The notes below the pieces were generated by a model. That model did not search any database. It saw only the letters and a program-made list of their open reading frames with translations, and was not told the DNA's origin. Positions 51,749 to 63,288 of a stretch of 64,000 bases of DNA are shown here, piece by piece. Each line of letters opens with the position of its first letter. Within the stretch, counting starts at the first letter, position 1. The stretch is from NCBI RefSeq assembly GCF_032854445.1, contig NW_027018051.1, forward strand, positions 37,185 through 101,184, written 5' to 3'. Origin of the DNA: Liolophura sinensis. Lineage: Eukaryota > Mollusca > Polyplacophora > Chitonida > Chitonidae. Position numbers and translations under genes: made by a program.

Positions 51749-53395
51749 TTGAATGATCATTTATGTCATAATCACGTGCCCAGCAACGGCTCTTACTCCA
51801 TGGAAATCACGGATATTTGCAATTTTTCAACAGCTGCCGATGCCTGGCTCAATTCCGCATCTTTTGGCACCTTTTTCATGTGGGTCTGTGGTCAGTTGTA
51901 CTTTTTACAGCAGACTGTATCAAGTACCTTGTGTTTTTCATGTACAAATGGTGTGGTTTTTCTACACGTAGATAAAGACATTGAGATTGTCTTGCACTTA
52001 GAAGTAAGGCAATTGCTGGGTGAGTTAAATGGGCTTAGCCCAAAGATTTCAGGTCTTCTAGGCTACCGAAGGGCACATAACTTATAGTCAAAAGTTGAAT
52101 ATAGTAATGACCAGTCGCGATTGTACAGAGTACAGTGTAGCCGATTTCAATTAACAAAAAGACCAGGCAAAAATGCAAAAGTGGAAAAACTGTTCCAGTG
52201 CTGCTGGTAAGAGGCTAATCCGACGTATTTTGTGACGAGAAATCGAATGGTGCAAACCGCGTTGCTCTCCGGCCAATACTTTTGGCTGTAGCGACAATTG
52301 AATGATCATTTATGTCATAATCATGTGCCCAGCAACGGCTCTTACTCCATGGAAACCAGGGAAATTTGCAATTTTTCAACAGCTGCCGATGCCTGGCTCA
52401 ATTCCGCATCTTTTGGCACTTTACTGAAGTTGGTCAGTGTTCAGTTGAATTTTTTACAGCAGACTGTATCAAGTACCTTGTGTTTAACACGTACAAATGG
52501 TGTGGTTTATCTACACGTAGATAAAGACATTGAGATTGTCTTGCACTTAGAAGTAAGGCAATTGCTGGGTGAGTTAAATGGGCTTAGCCCAAAGATTTGA
52601 CGTCTTCTGGGCTACCGAAGGGCACATAACTTATAGTCAAAAGTTGAATATAGTAATGACCAGTCGCGATTGTACAGAGTACAGTGTAGCCGATTTCAAT
52701 TAACAAAAAGACCAGGCAAAAACGCAAAATTGGAAAAATTGTTCCAGTGCTGCTGGTAAGAGGCTAATCCGACGTATTTTGTGACGAGAAATCGAATGGT
52801 GCAATCCGCGTTGCTCTCCGACCAATACTTTTGCCTGTAGCGACAATTGAATGATCATTTATGTCATAATCACGTGCACAGCAACGGCTCTTACTCCATG
52901 GAAACCAGGGAAATTTGCAATTTTTCAACAGCTGCCGATACCTGGCCCAATTCTGCATCTTTTGGCACCTTATAAATGTGGGTCAGTGTTTAGTTATACT
53001 TTTTACAGCAGACTGTATCAAGTACCTTGTGTTTTTTATGTACAAATGGTGTGGTTTTTCTACACGTAGATAAAGACATTGAGATTGTCTTGGACTTAGA
53101 AGTAAGACAATTGCTGGGTGAGTTAAATGGGCTTAGCCCAAAGATTTCAGGTCTTCTGGGCTACCGAAGGGCACACAACTTATAGTCAAAAGTTGAATAT
53201 ACTAATGACCAGTTGCGATTGTACAGAGTACAGTGTAGCCGATTTCAATTAACAAAAAGACCAGGCAAAAATGCAAAAGTGCGAAAACTGTTCCAGTGCT
53301 GCTGGTAAGAGGCTAATCCGACGTATTTTGTGACGAGAAATCGAATGGTGCAATCCGCGTTGCTCTCCGACCAATACGTTTGGCTATAGCGACAA
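51230..53395 (+). repeat. Block duplicate of 45739-47905 (offset ~5,491 bp)
   Basis: The 3' part of the substituted-head unit, then the GGAAATCACGG class C unit with CTTCTAGGCTACC, the GTTTAACACG unit with CTCCGGCCAATAC upstream, and the AGTTGCGATT class B unit match in order. Confidence 0.85.
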
Positions 53396-54493
53396 TTGAA
53401 TGATCATTTATGTCATAATCACGTGCCCAGCAACGGCTCTTACTCCATGGAAACCAAGGAAATTGGCAATTTTTCAACAGCTGCCGATGCCTGGCTCAAT
53501 TCCGCATCTTTTGGCACCTTATTCATGTGGGTCTGTGGTCAGTTGTACTTTTTACAGCAGACTGTATCAAGTACCTTGTGTTTTTCACGTACAAATGGTG
53601 TGGTTTTTCTACACGTAGATAAAGACATTGAGATTGTCTTAGACTTAGAAGTAAAACAATTGCTGGGTGAGTTAAATGGGCTTGGCCCAAAGATTTCAGG
53701 TCTTCTGGGCTACCGAAGGGCACATAACTTATAGTCAAAAGTTGAATATAGTAATGACCAGTCGCGATTGTACAGAGTACAGTGTAGCCGATTTCAATTA
53801 ACAAAAAGACCAGGCAAAAATGCAAAAGTGCGAAAACTGTTCCAGTGCTGCTGGTAAGAGGCTAATCCGACGTATTTTGTGACGAGAAATCGAGTGGTGC
53901 AAACCGCGTTGCTCTCCGACCAATACTTTTGCCTGTAGCGACAATTGAATGATCATTGATGTCATAATCACGTGTCCAGCAACGGCTCTTACTCCATGGA
54001 AACCAGGGATATTTGCAATTTTTCAACAGCTGCCGATACCTGGCCCAATTTTGCATCTTTTGGCACCTTATAAATGTGGGTCAGTGTTTAGTTGTACTTT
54101 TTACAGCAGACTGTATCAAGTACCTTGTGTTTTTTATGTACAAATGGTGTGGTTTTTCTACACGTAGATAAAGACATTGAGATTGTCTTGCACTTAGAAG
54201 TAAGGCAATTGCTGGGTGAGTTAAATGGGCTTAGCCCAAAGATTTTACGTCTTCTGGGCTACCGAAGGGCACATAACTTATAGTCAAAAGTTGAATATAG
54301 TAATGACCAGTCGCGATTGTATAGAGTACAGTGTAGCCGATTTCAATTAACAAAAAGGCCAGGCAAAAATGCAAAATTGGAATAATTGTTCAAGTGCTGC
54401 TGGTAAGAGGCTAATCCGACGTATTTTGTGACGACAAATCGAATGGTGCAAACCGCGTTGCTCTCCGACCAATACTTTTGGCTGTAGTGACAA
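52847..54493 (+). repeat. Block duplicate of 49004-50650 (offset exactly 3,843 bp)
   Basis: Three units (B with AGTTGCGATT, C with AACCAAGGAAATTGG and GTAAAACAATTG, B with CATTGATGTC and GTGTCCAGC) match with no length difference. The offset equals seven monomers of 549 bp. Confidence 0.9.
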
Positions 54494-55054
54494 TTGAATG
54501 ATCATTTATATCATAATCACGATATCATAATCACGTGCACAGCAACGGCTCTTACTCCATGGAAACCAGGGAAATTGGCAATTTTCAACAGCTGCCGATG
54601 CCTGGCTCAATTCTGCATCTTTTGGCACCTTACTGAAGTGGGTCAGTGTTCAGTTGTACTTTTTACAGCAGACTGTATCAAGTACCTTGTGTTTTTCACG
54701 TACAAATGGTGTGGTTTTTCTACACGTAGATAAAGACATTGAGATTGTCTTGCACTTAGAAGTAAGGCAATTGCTGGGTGAGTTAAATGGGCTTAGCCCA
54801 AAGATTTGACGTCTTCTGGGCTACCGAAGGGCACATAACTTATAGTCAAAAGTTGAATATAGTAATGACCAGTCGCGATTGTACAGAGTACAGTGTAGCC
54901 GATTTCAATTAACAAAAAGACCAGGCAAAAACGCAAATTGGAAAAATTGTTCCAGTGCTGCTGGTAAGAGGCTAATCCGACGTATTTTGTGACGAGAAAT
55001 CGAATGGTGCAATCCGCGTTGCTCTCCGACCAATACTTTTGCCTGTAGCGACAA
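54494..55054 (+). repeat. Length variant: 561-bp class A monomer with 14-bp tandem duplication
   Basis: ATATCATAATCACG is present twice in a row near 54508-54535, next to the CACGTG site. Two one-base losses elsewhere in the unit give the net +12. The counterpart at 48455 has a single copy. Confidence 0.92.
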
Positions 55055-57244
55055 TTGAATGATCATTTATGTCATAATCACGTGCACAGCAACGGCTCTT
55101 ACTCCATGGAAACCAGGGAAATTTGCAATTTTTCAACAGCTGCCGATACCTGGCCCAATTCTGCATCTTTTGGCACCTTATAAATGTGGGTCAGTGTTTA
55201 GTTATACTTTTTACAGCAGACTGTATCAAGTACCTTGTGTTTTTTATGTACAAATGGTGTGGTTTTTCTACACGTAGATAAAGACATTGAGATTGTCTTG
55301 GACTTAGAAGTAAGACAATTGCTGGGTGAGTTAAATGGCCTTAGCCAAAGATTTCAGGTCTTCTGGGCTACCGAAGGGCACACAACTTATAGTCAAAAGT
55401 TGAATATACTAATGACCAGTTGCGATTGTACAGAGTACAGTGTAGCCGATTTCAATTAACAAAAAGACCAGGCAAAAATGCAAAAGTGCGAAAACTGTTC
55501 CAGTGCTGCTGGTAAGAGGCTAATCCGACGTATTTTGTGACGAGAAATCGAATGGTGCAATCCGCGTTGCTCTCCGACCAATACGTTTGGCTATAGCGAC
55601 AATTGAATGATCATTTATGTCATAATCACGTGCCCAGCAACGGCTCTTACTCCATGGAAACCAAGGAAATTGGCAATTTTTCAACAGCTGCCGATGCCTG
55701 GCTCATTCCGCATCTTTTGGCACCTTATTCATGTGGGTCTGTGGTCAGTTGTACTTTTTACAGCAGACTGTATCAAGTACCTTGTGTTTTTCACGTACAA
55801 ATGGTGTGGTTTTTCTACACGTAGATAAAGACATTGAGATTGTCTTAGACTTAGAAGTAAAACAATTGCTGGGTGAGTTAAATGGGCTTGGCCCAAAGAT
55901 TTCAGGTCTTCTGGGCTACCGAAGGGCACATAACTTATAGTCAAAAGTTGAATATAGTAATGACCAGTCGCGATTGTACAGAGTACAGTGTAGCCGATTT
56001 CAATTAACAAAAGACCAGGCAAAATGCAAAAGTGCGAAAACTGTTCCAGTGCTGCTGGTAAGAGGCTAATCCGACGTATTTTGTGACGAGAAATCGAGTG
56101 GTGCAAACCGCGTTGCTCTCCGACCAATACTTTTGCCTGTAGCGACAATTGAATGATCATTGATGTCATAATCACGTGTCCAGCAACGGCTCTTACTCCA
56201 TGGAAACCAGGGATATTTGCAATTTTTCAACAGCTGCCGATACCTGGCCCAATTTTGCATCTTTTGGCACCTTATAAATGTGGGTCAGTGTTTAGTTGTA
56301 CTTTTTTACAGCAGACTGTATCAAGTACCTTGTGTTTTTTATGTACAAATGGTGTGGTTTTTCTACACGTAGATAAGACATTGAGATTGTCTTGCACTTA
56401 GAAGTAAGGCAATTGCTGGGTGAGTTAAATGGGCTTAGCCCAAAGATTTTACGTCTTCTGGGCTACCGAAGGGCACATAACTTATAGTCAAAAGTTGAAT
56501 ATAGTAATGACCAGTCGCGATTGTATAGAGTACAGTGTAGCCGATTTCAATTAACAAAAAGGCCAGGCAAAAATGCAAAATTGGAATAATTGTTCAAGTG
56601 CTGCTGGTAAGAGGCTAATCCGACGTATTTTGTGACGACAAATCGAATGGTGCAAACCGCGTTGCTCTCCGACCAATACTTTTGGCTGTAGTGACAATTG
56701 AATGATCATTTATATCATAATCACGTGCACAGCAACGGCTCTTACTCCATGGAAACCAGGGAAATTGGCAATTTTTCAACAGCTGCCGATGCCTGGCTCA
56801 ATTCTGCATCTTTTGGCACCTTACTGAAGTGGGTCAGTGTTCAGTTGTACTTTTTACAGCAGACTGTATCAAGTACCTTGTGTTTTTCACGTACAAATGG
56901 TGTGGTTTTCTACACGTAGATAAAGACATTGAGATTGTCTTGCACTTAGAAGTAAGACAATTGCTGGGTGAGTTAAATGGGCTTAGCCGAAAGAGTTTAC
57001 GTCTTCTGGGCTACCGAAGGGCACATAACTTATAGTCAAAAGTTGAATATAGTAATGACCAGTCGCGATTGTACAGAGTACAGTGTAGCCGATTTCAATT
57101 AACAAAAAGACCAAGCAAAAATGCAAAAGTGGAAAAACTGTTCCAGTGCTGCTGGTAAGAGGCTAATCCGACGTATTTTGTGACGAGAAATCGAATGGTG
57201 CAAACCGCCTTGCTCTCCGACCAATACTTTGGCTGTAGCGACAA
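54494..57244 (+). repeat. Block duplicate of 48455-51199 (offset ~6.05 kb)
   Basis: Five units (A, B, C, B, A) match in order. The private AAATGGCCTTAGCC occurs only at 49284 and 55335, which ties this block to 48455-51199 rather than to the similar 52847 block. This copy has a 14-bp insertion and several one-base losses. Confidence 0.9.
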
Positions 57245-57794
57245 ATCAATGAATATTGATGTCATAATCACGTGCCCAGCAACGGCTCTTACTCCATGGA
57301 AACCAGGGAAATTTGCAATTTTTCAACAGCTGCCGATGCCTGGCTCAATTCCGCATCTTTTGGCACCTTACTGAAGTTGGTCAGTGTTCAGTTGTACTTT
57401 TTACAGCAGACTGTATCAAGTACCTTGTGTTTAACACGTACAAATGGTGTGGTTTTTCTACACGTAGATAAAGACATTGAGATTGTCTTGCACTTAGAAG
57501 TAAGGCAATTGCTGGGTGAGTTAAATGGGCTTAGCCCAAAGATTTTTAGATCTTCTGGGCTACCGAAGGGCACATAACTTATAGTCAAAAGTTAAATATA
57601 GTAATGACCAGTCGCGATTGTACAGAGTACAGTGTAGCCGATTTCAATTAACAAAAAGACCAGGTAAAAATGCAAAAGTGGAAAAACTGTTCCAGTGCTG
57701 CTGGTAAGAGGCTAATCCGACGTATTTTGTGACGAGAAATCGAATGGTGCAAACCGCGTTGCTCTCCGACCAATACGTTTGGCTGTAGTGACAA
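57245..57794 (+). repeat. Recombinant monomer: substituted head on class A body
   Basis: This is the only one of eleven substituted heads not followed by a class B body. After the head (57235-57268) it changes to GGGAAATTTGC, then ACTGAAGTTGG, GTTTAACACG and GATTTTTAGATC, the class A form seen at 33098 and 41859. The switch lies between about 57270 and 57310. Confidence 0.9.
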
Positions 57795-58342
57795 TTGAAT
57801 GATCATTTATGTCATAATCACGTGCCCAGCAACGGCTCTTACTCCATGGAAACCAGGGAACTTTACAATTTTTAACAGCTGCCGATGCCTGGCTCAATTC
57901 CGCATCTTTTGGCACCTTACTGAAGTGGGTCAATGTTCAGTTGTACTTTTTACAGCAGACTGTATCAAGTACCTTGTGTTTTTTATGTACAAATGGTGTG
58001 GTTTTTCTACACGTAGATAAAGAAATTGAGATTGTCTTGCACTTAGAAGTAAGACAATTGCTGGGTGAGTTAAATGGGCTTAGCCCAAAGATTTCACGTC
58101 TTCTGGGCTACCGAAGGGCACATAACTTATAGTCAAAAGTTGAATATAGTAATGACCAGTCGCGATTGTACAGAGTACAGTGTAGCCGATTTCAATTAAC
58201 AAAAAGACCAGGCAAAAATGCAAAAGTGGAAAAACTGTTCCAGTGCTGCTGGTAAGAGGCTAATCCGACGTATTTTGTGACGACAAATCGAATGGTGCAA
58301 ACCGCGTTGCTCTCCGACCAATACTTTTGGCTGTAGCGACAA

Positions 58343-58887
58343 ATCAATGAATATTAATGTCATAATCACGTGCCCAGCAACGGCTCTTACTCCATGGAAA
58401 CCAGGGATATTGCAATTTTTTAACAGCTGCCGATGCCTGGCCCAATTCCGCATCTTTTGGCACCTTATAAATGTGGGTCAGTGTTTAGTTGTACTTTTTA
58501 CAGCAGACTGTATCAAGTACCTTGTGTTTTTTATGTACAAATGGTGTGGTTTTTCTACACGTAGATAAAGACATTGAGATTGTCTTGGACTTAGAAGTAA
58601 GACAATTGCTGGTGAGTTAAATGGGCTTAGCCCAAAGATTTCACGTCTTCTGGGCTACCGAAGGGCACATAACTTATAGTCAAAAGTTGAATATAGTAAT
58701 GACCAGTCGCGATTGTACAGAGTACAGTGTAGCCGATGTCAATTAATAAAAAGACCAGGTAAAAATGCAAAGTGGAAAAACTGTTCCAGTGCTGCTGGTA
58801 GAGGCTAATCCGACGTATTTTGTGACGAGAAATCGAATGGTGCAAACCGCGTTGCTCTCCGACCAATACTTTTGGCTGTAGTGACAA
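58343..58887 (+). repeat. Substituted-head class B monomer (545 bp)
   Basis: AATATTAATG head. Four one-base losses (for example GGATATTGC near 58408 and GGTAGAGGC near 58798) account for its short length. Confidence 0.9.
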
Positions 58888-61081
58888 TTGAATGATCATT
58901 TATGTCATAATCACGTGCCCAGCAACGGCTCTTACTCCATGGAAATCAGGGATATTTGCAATTTTTCAACAGCTGCCGATGCCTGGCTCAATTCCGGATC
59001 TTTTGGCACCTTTTTCATGTGGGTCTGTGGTCAGTTGTACTTTTTACAGCAGACTGTATCAAGTACCTTGTGTTTTTCATGTACAAATGGTGTGGTTTTT
59101 CTACACGTAGATAAAGACATGAGATTGTCTTGCACTTAGAAGTAAGGCAATTGCTGGGTGAGTTAAATGGCTTAGCCCAAAGATTTCAGGTCTTCTGGCT
59201 ACCGAAGGGCACACAACTTATAGTCAAAAGTTGAATATACTAATGACCAGTCGCGATTGTACAGAGTACAGTGTAGCCGATTTCAATTAACACAAAGACC
59301 AGGCAAAAAATGCAAAAGTGCGAAAACTGTTCGCAGTGCTGCTGGTAAGAGGCTAATCCGACGTATTTTGTGACGAGAAATCGAATGTGCAATCCGCGTT
59401 GCTCTCCGACCAATACGTTTGGCTATAGCGACAATTGAATGATCATTTATGTCATAATCACGTGCCCAGCAACGGCTCTTACTCCATGGAAACCAGGGAA
59501 ATTGGCAATTTTTCAACAGCTGCCGATGCCTGGCTCAATTCCGCATCTTTTGGCACCTTATTCATGTGGGTCTGTGGTCAGTTGTACTTTTTACAGCAGA
59601 CTGTATCAAGTACCTTGTGTTTTTCATGTACAAATGGTGTGGTTTTTCTACACGTAGATAAAGACATTGAGATTGTCTTAGACTTAGAAGTAAAACAATT
59701 GCTGGGTGAGTTAAATGGGCTTGGCCCAAAGATTTCAGGTCTTCTGGGCTACCGAAGGGCACATAACTTATAGTCAAAAGTTGAATATAGTAATGACCAG
59801 TCGCGATTGTACAGAGTACAGTGTAGCCGATTTCAATTAACAAAAAGACCAGGCAAAAATGCAAAAGTGCGAAAACTGTTCCAGTGCTGCTGGTAAGAGG
59901 CTAATCCGACGTATTTTGTGACGAGAAATCGAATGGTGCAAGCCGCGTTGCTCTCCGACCAATACTTTTGCCTGTAGCGACAATTGAATGATCATTTATG
60001 TCATAATCACGTGCACAGCAACGGCTCTTACTCCATGGAAACCAGGGAAATTGGCAATTTTTCAACAGCTGCCGATACCTGGCCCAATTCCGCATCTTTT
60101 GGCACCTTATAAATGTGGGTCAGTGTTTAGTTGTACTTTTTACAGCAGACTGTATCAAGTACCTTGTGTTTTTTATGTACAAATGGTGTGGTTTTTCTAC
60201 ACGCAGATAAAGACATTGAGATTGTCTTGCACTTAGAAGTAAGACAATTGCTGGGTGAGTTAAATGGGCTTAGCCCAAAGATTTCAGGTCTTCTGGGCTA
60301 CCGAAGGGCACATAACTTATAGTCAAAAGTTGAATATAGTAATGACCAGTCGCGATTGTACAGAGTACAGTGTAGCCGATTTCAATTAACAAAAAGACCA
60401 GGCAAAAATGCAAAAGTGGAAAAACTGTTCCAGTGCTGCTGGTAAGAGGCTAATCCGACGTATTTTGTGACGAGAAATCGAATGGGTGCAAACCGCGTTG
60501 CTCTCCGACCAATACTTTTGGCTGTAGTGACAATTGAATGATCATTTATGTCATAATCACGTGCACAGCAACGGCTCTTACTCCATGGAAACCAGGGAAA
60601 TTTGCAATTTTTCAACAGCTGCCGATGCCTGGCTCAATTCCGCATCTTTGGCACCTTACTGAAGTGGGTCTGTGTTCAGTTGTACTTTTTACAGCAGACT
60701 GTATCAAGAACCTTGTGTTTCTCACGTACAAATGGTGTGGTTTTTCTACACGTAGATAAAGACATTGAGATTGTCTTGCACTTAGAAGTAAGGCAATTGC
60801 TGGGTGAGTTAAATGGGCTTGGCCCAAAGATTTGACGTCTTCTGGGCTACCGAAGGGCACATAACTTATAGTCAAAAGTTGAATATAGTAATGACCAGTC
60901 GCGATTGTACAGAGTACAGTGTAGCCGATTTCAATTAACAAAAAGACCAGGCAAAAATGCAAAAGTGCGAAAACTGTTCCAGTGCTGCTGGTAAGAGGCT
61001 AATCCGACGTATTTTGTGACGAGAAATCGAATGGTGCAAACCGCGTTGCTCTCCGACCAATACTTTTGGCTGTAGCGACAA

Positions 61082-61641
61082 TTGAATGATCATTTATGTC
61101 ATAATCACGTGCACAGCAACGGCTCTTACTCCATGGAAACCAGGGAAATTGGCAATTTTTCAACAGCTGCCGATACCTGGCCCAATTCCGCATCTTTTGG
61201 CACCTTACTGAAGTTGGTCAGTGTTCAGTTGTACTTTTTACAGCAGACTGTATCAAGAACCTTGTGTTTCTCACGTACAAATGGTGTGGTTTTTCTACAC
61301 GTAGATAAAGACATTGAGATTGTCTTGCACTTAGAAGTAAGGCAATAACTGGGTGAGTTAAATGGGCTAAGCGCAAAGATTTGACGTCTTCTGGGCTACC
61401 GAAGGGCACATAACCTTATAGTTCTTATTATAGTTGAATTATAGTAATGACCAGTCCAGCGCGATTGTACAGAGTACAGTGTAGCCGATTTCAATTAACA
61501 AAAAGACCAGGCAGAAATGCAAAAGTGGAAAAACTGTTCCAGTGCTGCTGGTAAGAGGCTAATCCGACGTATTTTGTAACGAGAAATCGAATGGTGCAAA
61601 CCGCGTTGCTCTCCGACCAATACTTTTGGCTGTAGTGACAA
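61082..61641 (+). repeat. Locally scrambled class A monomer (560 bp)
   Basis: Between about 61345 and 61460 the unit departs from all others: CAATAACTGGG, GGGCTAAGCGC, ATAACCTTATAGTTCTTATT and CCAGTCCAGCGCGATT replace the usual sequence, adding 11 bp net. The flanks on both sides are ordinary. Confidence 0.88.
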
Positions 61642-63288
61642 TTGAATGATCATTTATGTCATAATCACGTGCACAGCAACGGCTCTTACTCCATGGAAAC
61701 CAGGGAAATTTGCAATTTTTCAACAGCTGCCGATGCCTGGCTCAATTCCGCATCTTTTGGCACCTTACTGAAGTGGGTCAGTGTTTAGTTGTACTTTTTA
61801 CAGCAGACTGTATCAAGTACCTTGTGTTTTTTATGTACAAATGGTGTGGTTTTTCTACACGTAGATAAAGACATTGAGATTGTCTTGCACTTAGAAGTAA
61901 GACAACTGCTGGGTGAGTTAAATGGGCTTAGCCCAAAGATTTCAGGTCTTCTGGGCTACCGAAGGGCACATAACTTATAGTCAAAAGTTGAATATAGTAA
62001 TGACCAGTCGCGATTGTACAGAGTACAGTGTAGCCGATTTCAATTAACAAAAAGACCAGGCAAAAATGCAAAAGTGGAAAAACTGTTCCAGTGCTGCTGG
62101 TAAGAGGCTAATCCGACGTATTTTGTGACGAGAAATCGAATGGTGCAAACCGCGTTGCTCTCCGACCAATACTTTTGGCTGTAGTGACAATTCAATGATC
62201 ATTTATGTCATAATCACGTGCCCAGCAACGGCTCTTACTCCATGGAAACCAGGGAAATTTGCAATTTTTCAACAGCTGGCCGATGCCTGGCTCAATTCCG
62301 CATCTTTTGGCACCTTACTGAAGTGGGTCTGTGTTCAGTTGTACTTTTTACAGCAGACTGTATCAAGAACCTTGTGTTTCTCACGTACAAATGGTGTGGT
62401 TTTTCTACACGTAGATAAAGACATTGAGATTGTCTTGCACTTAGAAGTAAGGCAATTGCTGGGTGAGTTAAATGGGCTTAGCCCAAAGATTTGACGTCTT
62501 CTGGGCTACCGAAGGGCACATAACTTATAGTCAAAAGTTGAATATAGTAATGACCAGTCGCGATTGTACAGAGTTACAGTGTAGCCGATTTCAATTAACA
62601 AAAAGACCAGGCAAAAATGCAAAAGTGCGAAAACTGTTCCAGTGCTGCTGGTAAGAGGCTAATCCGACGTATTTTGTGACGAGAAATCGAATGGTGCAAA
62701 CCGCGTTGCTCTCCGACCAATACTTTTGGCTGTAGTGACAATTGAATGATCATTTATGTCATAATCACGTGCCCAGCAACGGCTCTTACTCCATGGAAAC
62801 CAGGAAATTTGCAATTTTCAACAGCTGCCATTGCCTGGCTCAATTCCGCATCTTTTGGCACCTTATTCATGTGGGTCTGTGGTCAGTTGTACTTTTTACA
62901 GCAGACTGTATCAAGTACCTTGTGTTTTTCACGCACAAATGGTGTGGTTTTTCTACACGTAGATAAAGACATTGAGATTGTCTTTGACTTAGAAGTAAGA
63001 CAATTGCTGGGTGAGTTAAATGGGCTTGGCCCAAAGATTTCAGGTCTTCTGGGCTACCGAAGGGCACATAACTTATAGTCAAAAGTTGAATATAGTAATG
63101 ACCAGTCGCGATTGTACAGAGTACAGTGTAGCCGATTTCAATTAACAAAAAGACCAGGCAAAAATGCAAAAGTGGAAAAACTGTTCCAGTGCTGCTGGTA
63201 AGAGGCTAATCCGACGTATTTTGTGACGAGAAATCGAATGGTGCAAACCGCGTTGCTCTCCGACCAATACTTTTGGCTGTAGTGACAA

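Larger units (their letters stand above)
31449..59983 (+). repeat. Array domain 3 (substituted-head territory)
   Basis: Ten of the eleven substituted-head monomers lie here (from 31998 to 58343), and no elongated monomer does. Other markers: GTTTAACACG with AGTTGAATTTTTTAC (33098, 36942, 41859, 46808, 52298), AAAGAGTTTACG (35295, 39663, 50651, 56698) and GAACTTTACAATT (33648, 42409, 45160, 57795). The part from about 26 to 54 kb is nearly free of length noise, so block duplications are easy to follow. Confidence 0.8.

Noticed and set aside
55729-56175. 148-codon open frame on the minus strand, the longest in the window
   Set aside because: It arises only because one-base losses near 56010-56025 fuse two shorter minus-strand frames that are separate in the matching units at 49553 and 53396. 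The patch is indel-rich, so this is probably noise.
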